Assembly: GCF_002155965.1 (NCBI RefSeq)
Contig: NZ_MUMH01000092.1
Span: forward strand, 62,001-126,000
Direction of reading: 5' to 3'
Source: Allokutzneria sp. NRRL B-24872
GTDB lineage: Bacteria > Actinomycetota > Actinomycetes > Mycobacteriales > Pseudonocardiaceae
Length of the DNA stretch: 64,000 nt
The notes below the pieces were generated by a model, which saw only the letters and a program-made list of their open reading frames with translations, was not told the DNA's origin and searched no databases. A program made the position numbers and the translations under genes. Positions 1 to 34,300 of the stretch are shown here, piece by piece; position 1 is the stretch's first letter; every line of letters begins with the position of its first letter.

Positions 1-3000
1 ACGTGGACTCAGTTCCAGAAGAGCTTGAAGCCTTCATGGGCACGGGTACCTCGGGCAGCGTCACCTCGGGCCGGATCGCCTACACGTTCGGCTTCGAAGG
101 GCCCGCGGTCTCAGTTGATACTGCGTGCTCCTCGTCGCTGGTGGCACTGCACTGGGCCGCCCAAGCTCTGCGCAGCGGTGAGTGCTCGCTGGCCCTTGCC
201 GGTGGTGTGACCGTCATGCCGACCGCGGAGTCCTTCGTGGCCTTCTCGCGGCAGCGCGGGCTCGCGCCGGATGGGCGGTGCAAGCCGTTCTCCTCGTCGG
301 CCGATGGCACCACGTGGTCGGAAGGCGTCGGCATGCTCGTGCTGGAGCGCCTGTCCGACGCTGTCCGAAACGGACACCAGGTGCACGCGGTCGTTCGTGG
401 CTCGGCGATCAACCAGGATGGTGCCTCGAACGGCCTGACCGCGCCGAACGGTCCTTCGCAGCAGCGGGTGATCCGTCAGGCACTGGCCAACGCCGGTCTC
501 GCTTCCGACGAGGTCGACGCGGTGGAGGCGCACGGCACCGGCACGGTGCTGGGCGATCCGATCGAGGCGCAGGCGCTCCTCAACACCTATGGCCAGGAGC
601 GTTCGGAGCCGTTGTGGCTCGGCTCGCTGAAGTCCAACATCGGTCACGCGCAGGCGGCGGCCGGTGTCGGCGGGATCATCAAGATGGTGCAGGCGATGCG
701 GCACGGCGTGCTGCCGAAGTCACTGCACATCGAGGAGCCGACCGCGCACGTGGACTGGTCGGCGGGCGCGGTGTCGCTGCTGACCGAGTCCATCGAGTGG
801 CCCGTGGTATCGCGTCCGCGTCGGGCCGCGGTGTCATCTTTTGGGATCTCCGGTACCAACGCGCACGTGATCCTGGAGCAGGGGCCCGCACAGGAGACCT
901 CGGAGGTCGACGGCGCGCCGCTGTGGGTGCTGTCGGGCAAGACACCGGACGCGCTGCGGGCTCAGGCCGGGCGGCTGCACGCCTGGGCTTCGGCGAATCC
1001 CGAGGTCGACCCGGCGTTCTCGCTCGCGACTGGGCGGGCGGCGCTGGAGCACCGGGCGGCAGTCGTGGCCACGGATCGCGCTGGTTTGCTCGCAGGGCTT
1101 GAAGAACTCGCGCTCACCGGGCAGACCAACGGCGGTAAGACGGCGTTCCTGTTCACCGGTGGTGGCGCGCAGTACCTCGGCATGGGCCGCGAGCTGTGCG
1201 AGCAGTACCCGGTGTTCGCCGCGGCTTTCGACGCGGTGACCCAGGAGTTCGACAAGCACCTCGCGGAGCCGTTGCGCGAGGTGATGTTCGGCGAGCCGGA
1301 GTTGTTGGACCGCATCGACTACATGCTGCCCGCGCTGTTCACCATCGAGGTGTCGCTGTTCCGGCTGCTCGAATCGTGGGGGATCACCCCGGACTTCGTC
1401 GCCGGGCACTCCATCGGCGAGTTCGGCGCGGCGCACGTCGCGGGACTGTGGTCCTTGGAGGACGCAGTTCGGGTTGTGTCGGTACGCGGTCGCTTGATGA
1501 ACTCGATGCCACCGGGCGGGGCGATGGTCGCGATCCAAGCCTCCGAGGAGGAGGTGCTGCCGGAGCTCACCGGCACGGTCGGGATCGCGGCGCTCAACGG
1601 CCCCCTGTCGACGGTGATCTCCGGTGACGAGGAGACCGCGCTGCGCATCGCCGCCGGCTTCAAGGAGCGCGGTCGCAAGGCGAAGAAGCTCGTGGTCAGC
1701 CAGGCTTCGCACTCGGCGTTGATGGACGGCCTGCTCGGCGAGTTCGGCGAGGCCACCGCGAGCCTGACCTACAACGAGCCGCGCATCCCGATCGTCTCCA
1801 CGCTCACCGGCAAGCCCGCGACGCTGGCCGACGTCGGCGACCCCGCGTACTGGGTGCGCCACATCCGGCAGCCAGTCCGGCTCTTCGACGCCGTGCGGGT
1901 GCTGGAGTCCGAGGGCGTGACGAAGTTCGTGGAGATCGGCCCGAACGCCGTGCTCACCGCCGCCGCCCAGGACTGCGTCGAGAACCCGGACAACGCGGTG
2001 TTCGTCCCCTTGGTGCGCAAGGACCAGGACGAGTCGCTGGCCGTGCTGCGCGCCCTCGCTCAGCTGCACGTCGTGGGGGCGAAGGTCGACTGGACGGCGT
2101 TCTTCCCGAAGGGCTCGCAGCTCGTCGACCTGCCGACGTACGCGTTCCAGAACCGCTCGTACTGGCTGATGCAGGGCACGGGCAGCGCGGACGTGACGGC
2201 TGCTGGCCTCATTTCCGCTGGTCACCCGCTCCTCGGCGCTTCCGTTCCGTTGGCCGACGGTGACGGTGTGCTGTTCACCGGCCGGATCTCCTTGGCCACG
2301 CAGCCGTGGCTGCTGGACCACTCGGTGATGGGCACGGTGCTCGTGCCCGGGGCCGGGCTGGTTGAGCTGGCCATCCGCGCGGGCGATGAGGTTGGCTGCG
2401 GCATGGTGGAGGATCTGACGCTTCAGGCTCCACTGGTTGTTCCTGAGACCGGATCTGTTGTGGTGCAGGTGGTCGTCGGTGCCGACTCCGATGGACGTCG
2501 GGCGGTGTCGATCTACTCGCGGCGCGCTGAGGAGCCGTGGACGGTCAACGCCATCGGCACGCTGTCGGCTGCGGAGTCCACTGTGGACGTTGAGCCGTGG
2601 CCGTCCGGCGAGTCGGTGAACGTCGAGACGCTGTACGAAGACCTCGTGGGCTCGGGCTTCGGGTACGGGCCGCTGTTCCAGGGGATTCAGTCCGCGTGGA
2701 AGCACGGCGACGACGTGTACACCGAGCTGGCGCTGCCCGCCGACACCGACACCGGCTCGTTCGGCATCCACCCGGCGCTGTTGGACTCCGCACTGCACGG
2801 GATGTTCCTGCGGGACGACAACCCGGCTGGTACCGCGTTGCCGTTCGCGTGGTCGGGTGTGACGCTGCACGCCACCGGGGCGAGCACGTTGCGCGTCAAG
2901 CTCACGCCGACCGGCCCGGACTCCGCGCGACTCGTCGGCGTGGACGGCGGCGGGAACCCGGTGATCACCGTCGAGTCGATCGCGGTGCGCACGGTCTCCG

Positions 3001-4691
3001 CCGACCAGCTGCGCTCCGACAGCGACGCGCTGTTCCAGGTGGACTGGGTTCCAGTTGAGTCTTCGGGCAGCGCCTCGGGGTACGAGGTGCTGACTCTGGA
3101 GTCCACAAAGGACGATGTGATCGGCGAGACCTATCGGCTGACCCACGAGGTTCTCGCGGCCGCGCAGAAGCAGCTGGCTGAGGACTTGACGCTGGTGATC
3201 CACGTCGAGGAGGCGAACCTCGCCACGGCCGCCGTGTGGGGCCTCATCCGTTCGGCGCAGTCGGAGAACCCCGGTCGATTCGTGCTCTTCGAGGGGCCTG
3301 CACCGGAGATCGGCGCGGCCGTTGCGACGGGTGAACCGCAGGTGCGCGCCAGCGAAGGCAAGCTTTACGCGCCACGGCTCGCCAAGCCGCAGCCCGCAGG
3401 CGATCCGGTCACCTGGAACGCCGAGGGCACGACGCTGATCAGTGGTGGTACTGGAGACCTCGGGGCACTCGCGGCCCGGCATCTCGTTACGCAGCACGGG
3501 GTCAAGCAGCTCGTGCTGACCAGCCGTCGCGGGATCGATGCGCCAGGCGCGGTGGAACTCCGCTCCGAACTGACGGAACTCGGTGCCACTGTGCGGATCG
3601 AAGCGTGCGACACGGCCGATCGGGGCGCGCTTGAGGCTCTGCTGAGCGGAATCGACGACCTGACCGCAGTGATCCACACGGCCGGTGTGCTGGACGACGG
3701 TGTGGTGTCCGCGTTGACGCCGGAACGGATCGATGGCGTGTTCCGGCCGAAGGTCGACGCGGCGTGGAACCTGCACGAGCTGACGGAGGGTTTGAGCCAC
3801 TTCGTGATCTACTCCTCCGCTGCCGGTGTTCTCGGCGGCCCGGGGCAGGGCAATTACGCGGCGGCGAACTCGTTCCTCGACGCCCTGGTGCGGATGCGCC
3901 GGGACCAAGGGCTCGCAGGGCAGTCGCTGGCGTGGGGCCTGTGGGAGCAGGACGGTGGCATGGCCGGGGATCTGGGCAGCCACAACGTGGACAGGATGAG
4001 CCGCGACGGTTTCGGGGCGCTGAGCCACGCCGAGGGCATGGGCGTCTTCGACGCCGCCGTCGCGCTGGACCGGCCGCTGTTCGTGCCGATCAAGCTCGAC
4101 CGCACGGCACTGCGCGCCGGTTCGGTGCCCGCGATCTTGCGCGGCCTGGTGCGTGCCCCGGCGCGCCGGGCCGCGCAGGCCGCCGTCGCCGAGACCGTCT
4201 CGCTGGCGCAGCGGCTCGCGTCGATGCCGGTGCTGGAGCGGGCCGAGGCGGTGCTGGACGTGGTCCGCGCCCAGGTCGCCGCGGTGCTCGGGCACGGCTC
4301 CGGCGCGGAGGTCGACCCCGACCGCCCGTTCACCGAGCTGGGCTTCGACTCGCTGACCTCGGTGGAACTGCGGAACCGGCTCAACACGGCCACATCGCTG
4401 CGCCTGGCGGCCACGGCGGTGTTCGACCACCCGACGCCGCAGGCCATGGCCGAGCACCTGAAGCCGTTGCTGCTGCCCGTTGAGCCGGAGCCGGTGGAGG
4501 TCGACGAGAAGGCCGTCCGCGCGGCGCTGGCGAAGGTCTCGATCGAGGACTTCCGCAAGGCCGGGGTGCTCGACGCCCTGGTGCGCCTCGCGGCTTCCGC
4601 GGGGCCGGAGAGCGCCGACGTGGAAGCCATCGACGAGATGGACGTCAGCGACCTCGTGCAGCGCGCCATGGCATCGGCGAAAAGCACCTGA
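1..4691 (+). CDS. PKS-A, modular type I polyketide synthase, 5'-truncated (KS-AT-DH-KR-ACP)
   Basis: The reading frame is open at the left edge (first full codon at position 3), so the N-terminal part of the KS lies outside the window. The KS keeps TACSSS (Cys codon at 126), EAHGTGT and the GHAQAAAG histidine, so it should condense. The AT (Ser codon at 1410 in GHSIGEF) is not of the usual malonyl type found in the neighbours: it has [10 protein letters not shown] instead of GQGSQ and QASH instead of HAFH. The DH has an intact HxxxGxxxxP (His codon 2319) and an LLDSALH aspartate. The KR has an LDD motif (B-type) and the catalytic Tyr in GNYAAAN. The ACP serine is at 4350. There is no ER, so the module should leave an enoyl unit. 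The C-terminal tail ends in [14 protein letters not shown], a docking helix that matches the N-terminus of PKS-B. The AT substrate is uncertain. Confidence 0.95.
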   Translation, partial: VDSVPEELEAFMGTGTSGSVTSGRIAYTFGFEGPAVSVDTACSSSLVALHWAAQALRSGECSLALAGGVTVMPTAESFVAFSRQRGLAPDGRCKPFSSSADGTTWSEGVGMLVLERLSDAVRNGHQVHAVVRGSAINQDGASNGLTAPNGPSQQRVIRQALANAGLASDEVDAVEAHGTGTVLGDPIEAQALLNTYGQERSEPLWLGSLKSNIGHAQAAAGVGGIIKMVQAMRHGVLPKSLHIEEPTAHVDWSAGAVSLLTESIEWPVVSRPRRAAVSSFGISGTNAHVILEQGPAQETSEVDGAPLWVLSGKTPDALRAQAGRLHAWASANPEVDPAFSLATGRAALEHRAAVVATDRAGLLAGLEELALTGQTNGGKTAFLFTGGGAQYLGMGRELCEQYPVFAAAFDAVTQEFDKHLAEPLREVMFGEPELLDRIDYMLPALFTIEVSLFRLLESWGITPDFVAGHSIGEFGAAHVAGLWSLEDAVRVVSVRGRLMNSMPPGGAMVAIQASEEEVLPELTGTVGIAALNGPLSTVISGDEETALRIAAGFKERGRKAKKLVVSQASHSALMDGLLGEFGEATASLTYNEPRIPIVSTLTGKPATLADVGDPAYWVRHIRQPVRLFDAVRVLESEGVTKFVEIGPNAVLTAAAQDCVENPDNAVFVPLVRKDQDESLAVLRALAQLHVVGAKVDWTAFFPKGSQLVDLPTYAFQNRSYWLMQGTGSADVTAAGLISAGHPLLGASVPLADGDGVLFTGRISLATQPWLLDHSVMGTVLVPGAGLVELAIRAGDEVGCGMVEDLTLQAPLVVPETGSVVVQVVVGADSDGRRAVSIYSRRAEEPWTVNAIGTLSAAESTVDVEPWPSGESVNVETLYEDLVGSGFGYGPLFQGIQSAWKHGDDVYTELALPADTDTGSFGIHPALLDSALHGMFLRDDNPAGTALPFAWSGVTLHATGASTLRVKLTPTGPDSARLVGVDGGGNPVITVESIAVRTVSADQLRSDSDALFQVDWVPVESSGSASGYEVLTLESTKDDVIGETYRLTHEVLAAAQKQLAEDLTLVIHVEEANLATAAVWGLIRSAQSENPGRFVLFEGPAPEIGAAVATGEPQVRASEGKLYAPRLAKPQPAGDPVTWNAEGTTLISGGTGDLGALAARHLVTQHGVKQLVLTSRRGIDAPGAVELRSELTELGATVRIEACDTADRGALEALLSGIDDLTAVIHTAGVLDDGVVSALTPERIDGVFRPKVDAAWNLHELTEGLSHFVIYSSAAGVLGGPGQGNYAAANSFLDALVRMRRDQGLAGQSLAWGLWEQDGGMAGDLGSHNVDRMSRDGFGALSHAEGMGVFDAAVALDRPLFVPIKLDRTALRAGSVPAILRGLVRAPARRAAQAAVAETVSLAQRLASMPVLERAEAVLDVVRAQVAAVLGHGSGAEVDPDRPFTELGFDSLTSVELRNRLNTATSLRLAATAVFDHPTPQAMAEHLKPLLLPVEPEPVEVDEKAVRAALAKVSIEDFRKAGVLDALVRLAASAGPESADVEAIDEMDVSDLVQRAMASAKST

Positions 4692-4780
4692 TACGCGGCA
4701 AAAGCCCAGTTCAGCAACTGTCTATGCGTTCTCCTACTAGTGCGTGCGACATCCGCTTCAATGGTTGACCGCACACCGCG

Positions 4781-4825
4781 ACTGCCCATCCAATGGTTCT
4801 GGGACAAGAACTTTGGGTGGGCAGT
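4781..4825 (+). terminator. 45-nt near-perfect hairpin between PKS-A and PKS-B (terminator or attenuator-like)
   Basis: ACTGCCCATCCAA at 4781-4793 pairs with TTGGGTGGGCAGT at 4813-4825, 13 pairs with one G-U wobble. After a one-base bulge GGTTCT pairs with AGAACT around the loop GGGACA. It lies 89 nt after the PKS-A stop and 51 nt before the PKS-B start. No T-run follows, so a classical intrinsic terminator is not certain; it could also be an mRNA-processing or attenuation structure. Confidence 0.5.
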
Positions 4826-4876
4826 TTCGCTGTTCAGGGCACATGTCTGGCTATTTGTACAGAAGCGGAGAGTGGC

Positions 4877-7800
4877 ATGGCGAATTCCTCCGAGGAGCTC
4901 ATCGCGGCACTGCGTGAGTCCCTGAAGGAAAACGCGCGGCTGGAGCGGCGGAATAGCGAGCTGGTGGCCGCCGCGACCGAGCCCGTCGCGATCGTCGGCA
5001 TCGGTTGCCGCTTTCCCGGCGGGGTGCGCACGCCGGAGCAGCTGTGGGACCTGGTCGCCAGGGGCGGCGAGGGCGTCTCGGACTTCCCCGACGACCGCGG
5101 CTGGGACCTCGGCTCGCTGTTCCACCCCGATCCCGACCACCGCGGCACCTCCTACACCAGCCGCGGCAACTTCCTGCACGACGCCGCCGAGTTCGACCCG
5201 GAGCTGTTCGGGATCAGCCCGCGCGAGGCACTGGCCATGGACCCGCAGCAGCGGCTGCTGCTGGAGGTCGCGTGGGAGGCGTTCGAGCGCGCGGGCATCG
5301 ACCCCGGCTCGGTGAAGGGCAGCCCGACCGGGGTGTTCGCGGGCCTGATGTACAACGACTACGGCCAGAACCTGGGCGAACTGCCCGAGGGCGTCGAGGG
5401 TTTCCTGGGCACCGGCACCACCGGCAGCGTGCTGTCCGGGCGGATCTCCTACACCTTCGGGCTCGAAGGCCCCGCCGTCACCGTGGACACCGCGTGCTCG
5501 TCCTCGCTGGTCGCGATGCACCTTGCGGCGCAAGCACTTCGCACGGGGGAGTGCTCGCTGGCCCTCGCGGGCGGCGTGACCGTCATGTCGGTCCCGGACA
5601 CCTTCGTCGACTTCTCCCGCCAGCGCGGGCTCTCCGTCGACGGCCGTTGCAAGTCCTTCGCCGCCGCGGCCGACGGCACCGGGTGGTCCGAGGGCGCGGG
5701 AATCCTGTTGCTGGAGAAGCTTTCCGACGCCGAGCGCAACGGGCACCCGATCTTCGCCGTGCTGCGCGGCTCGGCCGTGAACCAGGACGGCGCGTCGAAC
5801 GGGCTCACCGCGCCGAACGGTCCCTCGCAGCAGCGGGTGATCCGCCAGGCCCTGGCCAACGCCGGATTGGGACCGTCCGATGTGGACGCCGTGGAGGCAC
5901 ACGGAACGGGCACCGTGCTGGGCGATCCGATCGAGGCGCAGGCGCTCTTGGCTGTGTACGGCCAGAATCGTTCGGAGCCGTTGTGGCTCGGTTCTCTCAA
6001 GTCCAACATCGGCCACGCCCAGGCCGCCGCCGGGGTCGCCGGTGTGATCAAGACCGTGATGGCGCTGCGCCACGGTGTGCTGCCGAGGTCGCTGCACATC
6101 GACGAGCCCTCGCCGCACGTGGATTGGACCGCCGGAGCCGTGTCGCTGCTGACCTCCGAGCGCGAGTGGCCCGCGGTGGACCGTCCGCGCCGCGCGGCCG
6201 TGTCGTCGTTCGGGATCTCCGGAACGAACTCGCACGTGATCCTGGAGCAAGCGCCTGCCGAGTCTTCTTGGACGGTCGTGGCTCCTCCTGTTCTGCCGCT
6301 GGTGGTTTCGGGCAAGACTCCTGCGGCCCTGGAGGCTCAGACCTCGCAGCTGAAGTCCTTTGTGGACAGCAACGACTCCGTGTCCGATGTGGACATTGCC
6401 TTCTCCCTGGCCACCACGCGCGCGGCACTGGACGAGCGCGCGGTGTACCTCGGCGATCTCTCCGGCGAGCCCGTCGCGCGGGGCCGGGTGGTGAAGGGCA
6501 AGACGGCGTTCCTGTTCACCGGCCAGGGTTCTCAGCGTCGCGGGATGGGTGCGCAGCTGCACGCCGCCTATCCGGTGTTCGCCGCCGCGTACGACGAAGT
6601 GCTGGCTCTGCTGCCACCGCTCTCTGATGACTTGGACCAGACCGGGAACGCGCAGCCCGCGATCTTCGCGCTGGAGGTCGCGCTCTACCGGCTGGTGGAG
6701 TCGTGGGGCGTGAAGCCGGACTTCCTGGTCGGGCATTCGATCGGTGAGCTGGCCGCCGCCCACGTGGCCGGGGTGTTCTCGCTGGAGGACGCCGCGCGGC
6801 TGGTCACGGCCCGTGGTCAGCTGATGCAGGCTTTGCCCGGCGGTGGAGCCATGATCGCCATTCAGGCGACCGAGGACGAGGTCCGCGCGCACGACGTGGA
6901 CATCGCGGCGATCAACGGGCCCCGCGCGGTGGTGATCTCCGGTCTTGAGGAGACCGTGCTCGCGGTCGCGGAGCAGTTCGCGGACCGCAGGACCAAACGG
7001 CTCTCGGTGTCGCACGCGTTCCACTCGTCGCTGATGGACGGCATGCTCGCGGACTTCGCCAAGGTCGCGATGTCCGTCAAGTACGCCGAGCCGACCGTGC
7101 AGATCGTGTCCAACGTGACCGGGACGGTCGCGAAGGCCAGCGAGCTGATGTCGGCCGAGTACTGGGTGCGGCACGTGCGCGGCGCGGTTCGCTTCGCGGA
7201 CGGGATCGCGACCTGCGCGGAGAAGGGTGTCACGCGCTTTCTGGAACTCGGTCCCGACGGAACGCTGTCCGCGATGGGCGCGGACTGCGCGACGGGCACC
7301 TTCGCGCCGGTGCTGCGCAAGGACCGGCCCGAACCCGAAGCCCTGGTCGCCGGGGTGGGGCAGGTGTTCGCGGCCGGAGCGGCGGTGGACTGGAACTCGG
7401 TGTTCGCCGGTACTGGGGCCCGCCGGGTCGACCTGCCGACCTACGCGTTCCAGCACCAGCGCTTCTGGCTGAAGCCCGATCGGTTGGAACGCGGTTCCTG
7501 GCGGTACCGGGTTCGCTGGGACGCGATCAGTGTGCCGCGTTCGTCGCTGGGTGGCACGTGGGCGGTCCTCGGAGCCCCGGAACTCGAAGCCGCGTTGACC
7601 GCGAGGGGCGCGCGGATCTCGCAGGACCTCTCCGAAGCGGACGCGATCGTGTCCGTCGGAGCTGATCTGGCTGAGACGCTGGCGATCGTCCAGCAGGCGA
7701 AAGTCCCGGTCTGGAGCGTCACGGTCGGGCAGGCTCCCGAGCAGGCGCAGGTGTGGGGCCTCGGCCAGGTCGCCGCACTGGAGCATCCGGAGCGCTGGGG

Positions 7801-9226
7801 CGGCCTGGTCGCACTCCCGGCTACGCCGAGCGAGCAGGACTACGAACAGCTGGCCGACGTCCTCGGTGGTACCGAGACCCAGGTGGCCATCCGTGAGAAC
7901 CAGGTGGTCGCGCGTCGCTTGGTGCACTCGGTTCCAGGTGCGGCGAAGCGCGAGTGGAAGCCGGGCGGCACCGTGCTGCTGACCGGCGGCACGGGCGCGC
8001 TGGGGTCGTTCACCGCTCGGTGGCTGGCCCGCAACGGTGCCGAGCACCTGGTGTTGTTGTCCCGCCGAGGAAACGACGCTCCCGGTGCGGCGGAGCTGAG
8101 CGCGGAGCTGGCTGAGCTGGGTTCGCGCGTGACCGTGGCCGCCTGCGACGCCGCCGACCGCGACGCGCTGGCCGAGCTGATCGACAAGCTGCAGGCGGAC
8201 GGCGAGACCATCCGCTCCGTCATGCACATCGCGGGCGTTGTCGACGACGGGCCACTGGACGCGCTCGACGTCGCACGCCTCGAAAGCGTGCTCCGGCCGA
8301 AGGTCGTCGCCGCGCGGAACCTGCACGAACTGACGAAGTCCCTGGAGCTGGACGCGTTCGTGCTGTTCTCCTCGCTGGCCGGGGTCTGTGGCAACCCGGG
8401 GCAGGGCGCGTACGCGGCGGCCAACGCCCACCTCGACGCGCTCGCCGAGCAGCGGCACCTGGACGGCCTGCCAGCGACCTCGATCGCGTGGGGCGCCTGG
8501 GCCGAAGCCGGTATGGCCAGCTCCCTGGACGATGAGCTGCGGCGCTTCGGGATTCGGCCGATGAACCCCGAGAAGGCGTTGGCGGCACTGCAAACCGCGC
8601 TCGACCAGCAGGACGTCGCGGTCACCGTCGCGGACATCGACTGGAGCCTGTTCGCGCCCAACGTGCCCGGCACGCTCTTCGACGCGCTCCCGGAAGCCGC
8701 CAAGCCCGTGCTCACCGAGGACGAGTCGGCCGCGTTGCTGCGCAAGCTCGACGGCGCTCCCGAGGCCGAGCAGACCCGCGTTCTCGTCGAGCTGGTCCGG
8801 GCGCGGGTGTCCACTGTGCTCGGTCACGCCACGACGGCGGCTGTGCAGCCGGAGCGCGCGTTCTCCGAGCTGGGCTTCGATTCGCTGACCTCCGTGGAGT
8901 TCCGCAACCGGCTGAACGCGGCGACCGGCCTGGTGCTGCCTTCCTCGCTGGTGTTCGACTACCCGACACCCGTTGCCCTGGCTACGTTCCTGCGCGAGGA
9001 ACTGACCGGAGTGGACAGTGACGGCGACCATCTTCTTGACCGGCTCGAGGACACGCTGTTGGCCCTGCCGCCCGGTGACGCGCTGCGCGAGCGGCTGATC
9101 GGGCGGCTCAAGGCCCTCGTGTCCTCCTCGTCGCCGAGGGAGGAGGAGACCGACCTGATCGACTCCTTGCGGTCCTCCTCCAACGACGAACTCTTCGACT
9201 TCATCGACAAGCAGCTCGGAAATTGA
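4877..9226 (+). CDS. PKS-B, modular type I polyketide synthase (KS-AT-KR-ACP)
   Basis: The protein has 1449 aa. I chose the ATG at 4877 because GGAGAG (4867-4872) precedes it and the protein then begins with a docking coiled coil ([19 protein letters not shown]); an in-frame start at 4793 would add an unrelated leader. The KS starts near residue 35 with its Cys at 207. The AT Ser is at 621 in GHSIGEL and is followed by HAFH, the malonyl signature. No DH or ER: after the AT the chain goes directly to the KR (GGTGALG near residue 1035, active-site Tyr in GQGAYAAAN), which has VDD in place of LDD and is probably B-type. The ACP Ser is at 1336. The expected product of this step is a beta-hydroxyl. 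The C-terminal helix [13 protein letters not shown] is of the class that docks with PKS-C. Confidence 0.96.
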   Translation: MANSSEELIAALRESLKENARLERRNSELVAAATEPVAIVGIGCRFPGGVRTPEQLWDLVARGGEGVSDFPDDRGWDLGSLFHPDPDHRGTSYTSRGNFLHDAAEFDPELFGISPREALAMDPQQRLLLEVAWEAFERAGIDPGSVKGSPTGVFAGLMYNDYGQNLGELPEGVEGFLGTGTTGSVLSGRISYTFGLEGPAVTVDTACSSSLVAMHLAAQALRTGECSLALAGGVTVMSVPDTFVDFSRQRGLSVDGRCKSFAAAADGTGWSEGAGILLLEKLSDAERNGHPIFAVLRGSAVNQDGASNGLTAPNGPSQQRVIRQALANAGLGPSDVDAVEAHGTGTVLGDPIEAQALLAVYGQNRSEPLWLGSLKSNIGHAQAAAGVAGVIKTVMALRHGVLPRSLHIDEPSPHVDWTAGAVSLLTSEREWPAVDRPRRAAVSSFGISGTNSHVILEQAPAESSWTVVAPPVLPLVVSGKTPAALEAQTSQLKSFVDSNDSVSDVDIAFSLATTRAALDERAVYLGDLSGEPVARGRVVKGKTAFLFTGQGSQRRGMGAQLHAAYPVFAAAYDEVLALLPPLSDDLDQTGNAQPAIFALEVALYRLVESWGVKPDFLVGHSIGELAAAHVAGVFSLEDAARLVTARGQLMQALPGGGAMIAIQATEDEVRAHDVDIAAINGPRAVVISGLEETVLAVAEQFADRRTKRLSVSHAFHSSLMDGMLADFAKVAMSVKYAEPTVQIVSNVTGTVAKASELMSAEYWVRHVRGAVRFADGIATCAEKGVTRFLELGPDGTLSAMGADCATGTFAPVLRKDRPEPEALVAGVGQVFAAGAAVDWNSVFAGTGARRVDLPTYAFQHQRFWLKPDRLERGSWRYRVRWDAISVPRSSLGGTWAVLGAPELEAALTARGARISQDLSEADAIVSVGADLAETLAIVQQAKVPVWSVTVGQAPEQAQVWGLGQVAALEHPERWGGLVALPATPSEQDYEQLADVLGGTETQVAIRENQVVARRLVHSVPGAAKREWKPGGTVLLTGGTGALGSFTARWLARNGAEHLVLLSRRGNDAPGAAELSAELAELGSRVTVAACDAADRDALAELIDKLQADGETIRSVMHIAGVVDDGPLDALDVARLESVLRPKVVAARNLHELTKSLELDAFVLFSSLAGVCGNPGQGAYAAANAHLDALAEQRHLDGLPATSIAWGAWAEAGMASSLDDELRRFGIRPMNPEKALAALQTALDQQDVAVTVADIDWSLFAPNVPGTLFDALPEAAKPVLTEDESAALLRKLDGAPEAEQTRVLVELVRARVSTVLGHATTAAVQPERAFSELGFDSLTSVEFRNRLNAATGLVLPSSLVFDYPTPVALATFLREELTGVDSDGDHLLDRLEDTLLALPPGDALRERLIGRLKALVSSSSPREEETDLIDSLRSSSNDELFDFIDKQLGN

Positions 9227-9242
9227 GTAGTGGGGATCTCTG

Positions 9243-31321
<22,079 letters not shown>

Positions 31322-31322
<1 letters not shown>

Positions 31323-31327
31323 AGGAG
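31322..31327 (+). promoter_or_regulatory. Ribosome binding site deciding the GTG start of PKS-D
   Basis: AAGGAG overlaps the last base of the PKS-C stop codon and stands 6 nt before the GTG at 31334. It makes that GTG the clear start, with PKS-D translated right behind PKS-C. Confidence 0.8.
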
Positions 31328-31333
31328 TCAGTT

Positions 31334-34300
31334 GTGAACGCAGACGACAAGAGCCTTGAGTACTTCAAGCGGATGACGGCCGAACTGCGCGACACCCGCA
31401 AGCGGCTGCGCGAGGCCCAGGCCAAGGACACCGAGCCGATCGCGATCGTCGGCATGGCCTGCCGCTACCCCGGCGACGTCAGCACGCCGGAACAGCTGTG
31501 GGAGCTGGTGGCGGGGGAGGTGGACGGGATGACGCCGTTCCCGACCGACCGCGGCTGGGACAACGAGGGGCTCTACCACCCCGATCCGGACAACCCCGGA
31601 ACGACCTACGTGCGCGAGGGCGGGTTCCTGCACGACGCTTCGCTGTTCGACCCGGAGTTCTTCGGCATCAGCCCGCGCGAGGCCGTGGCGATGGACCCGC
31701 AGCAGCGGCTGCTGCTCCAGGTCACGTGGGAGGCGATCGAGCGGGCGGGGATCGATCCGAGCACGCTGAAGGGCAGCGACACCGCCGTCTACGCGGGCGT
31801 CATGCACCTTGACTACATCAGCAGCCTCGCGGGCGCGGTGCCGAGCGAGGTCGAGGGGTTCCTGGCGACGGGTGTCTCCGGCAGCGTCCTCTCCGGTCGC
31901 ATCGCCTACACCCTCGGCCTGGAGGGGCCTGCCGTCTCCGTGGACACCGCCTGCTCCTCGGCGCTGGTCGCGGTGCACCTCGGTGTCCAGGCGCTGCGCA
32001 ACCGCCAGACCTCCCTGGTGCTGGCGGGCGGTGTCGCGGTGATGGCTGGACCGCACGCCTTCGTCGAGTTCTCCCGCCAGCGCGGGCTCGCCGGCAACGG
32101 CCGCGTCAAGGCCTTCGCCGACGGCGCGGACGGCACGATGTGGTCGGAGGGCGCGGGAATGGTGTTGCTGGAGCGCCTTTCCGACGCCGAGCGCAACGGG
32201 CACAAGGTGCTCGGCGTCGTGCGCGGTAGCGCGGTCAACCAGGACGGCGCGTCCAACGGCCTGACCGCGCCGAACGGGCCGTCTCAGCAGCGCGTGATCA
32301 GGGCCGCGCTGGCCAACTCGCGCCTCGCCTCGCACGAGATCGACGTTGTCGAGGCGCACGGCACGGGCACCGCGCTCGGCGATCCCATTGAGGCACAAGC
32401 ACTTCTGGCCACCTACGGCCGGGAGCGGGGTGAGAGCGCCCCGCTGTGGCTGGGCTCGGTGAAGTCCAACATCGGCCACACGCAGTCCGCCGCCGGTGTC
32501 GCGGCGATCATCAAGATGGTCAAGGCGATCGAGCACGGTGTCCTGCCGAAGTCGCTGCACATCGACAAGCCCTCCACCCAGGTCGACTGGTCCGAAGGCG
32601 AGGTCGCGCTGCTCACCGAGACTCAGCCGTGGCCGGAGACCGGCCGTCCGCGCCGCGCCGCCGTGTCGTCCTTCGGCATCTCCGGTACCAACGCGCACGT
32701 GGTGATCGAGCAGGCTCCCGCCGTCGAGCAGGAGGCGCCCGAGGTCGTGACCGAGCTGCCGGAGGTGCCGTGGGTGCTCTCCGCCACGACCTCCGAATCG
32801 CTGAGCCGCCAAGCGGAACGACTTCTGTCCCATGTGGACGCCAACCCCGACGTTTCCGCGCTGGACATCGCTTTCTCGCTGCTGACCACGCGCGCCGGCC
32901 ACGAGCATCGCGCGGCCGTCGTCGGCGGGGACCGCCGTGCCGCGCTGCGTGCGCTCGCCGACGGGCTGTCCGCCTCCGACGTCGTGACCGGTGCGGCCGT
33001 CACGGGCAAGACCGCGTTCCTGTTCACCGGTGGCGGCTCGCAGTACCTGGGCATGGGGCGCGAGCTGCACGCCGCGTTCCCGGTGTTCGCCGAGGCCTTC
33101 GACGAGATCACGGCCGAGTTCGACAAGCACCTGTCGCAGTCGCTGCGCGAGGTGATGTTCGGCGAGTCCGAACTGCTCGACCGGATCGACTTCATGCTGC
33201 CCGGCCTGTTCACCATCGAGGTCGCGCTCTTCCGCCTGCTGGAGTCGTGGGGCGTGCACCCCGCGTTCGTCGCCGGCCACTCCATCGGCGAGTTCTCCGC
33301 CGCCCACGTTTCGGGCGTGTGGTCGCTGGAGGACGCGGTGCGCGTGGTCGCCCGGCGCGGCCAGCTGGTGAACAGCCTGCCCGAGGGCGGCGCGATGATC
33401 GCGATCCAGGCCACGGAGCAGGAGGTCCTCGAAGCCCTCGCCGGTGACCGCATCGGGATCGCGGCGATCAACGGCCCGAACTCCGTCGTGGTCTCCGGCG
33501 ACCAGGAACAGGCCGCCGCGGTCGCCGAGGTCTTCCGCGAGCGGGGGCGCAAGGTGAAGCGGCTGGTGATCAGCCACGCTTCGCACTCCGCGCTGATGGA
33601 CGGCATCCTCGAAGACTTCCGCGAGGTCACCGGGTCGCTTACCTACAACGAGCCCCGCGTGCCGATCGTCTCCACGTTGACCGGAGCCGTGGTGACCGGC
33701 GCGGAGCTGGCTGACCCGGACTACTGGGTGCGGCACATCCGCAACGCGGTCCGCTTCCTTGACGGCGTCCGGACGCTGGAGTCCAAGGGCGCGACGCGCT
33801 TCGTCGAGGTCGGCCCCGGTGGTGCGCTGTCGGCGCTGGGCGTGGACTGCGTCGAGGGGCCCGCGGTGTTCGTCCCGGTGCTGCGCAGGGACCGCACGGA
33901 GACGGCCGCCGTCGTCACCGCGCTCGCCGCCGCGCACTGCGCCGGTCACGAGCCGGACTGGACGGCCTTCTTCGCGGGGACGGGCGCCCGCCGCGTCGAC
34001 CTGCCCACCTACGCCTTCGACTACCGCCACTTCTGGCTGGAGCGGGACGAGCAGGTGGCCGACGTCGAGCGCGCCGGTCTGCGGCCCGCCGGTCACCCGT
34101 TGCTGGGGGCGGCCCTGTCGCTCGCCGAGGGCGACGGGGTGGTCTTCACCGGCAGGATCTCGCTGGCAACGCAGCCGTGGCTGGCCGACCACGCCGTCGG
34201 CGACACCGTGCTGGTCCCCGGCGCCGCGCTGGTCGAGCTGGCCATCCGCGCCGGTGACGAACTTGGTTGCGCCACCGTCGATGAGCTGACGCTGTTCGCG

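Noticed and set aside
834-4457. Very long open frames on the - strand opposite the PKS genes (also 3854-9337, 9942-16961, 37712-45499)
   Set aside because: They are Arg/Gly/His-rich mirror frames produced by GC-biased third positions; the + strand encodes complete PKS domains.
4793-4876. Upstream in-frame start for PKS-B
   Set aside because: It would translate the hairpin and a leader unlike any PKS N-terminus; ATG 4877 has a ribosome site and begins a docking helix.
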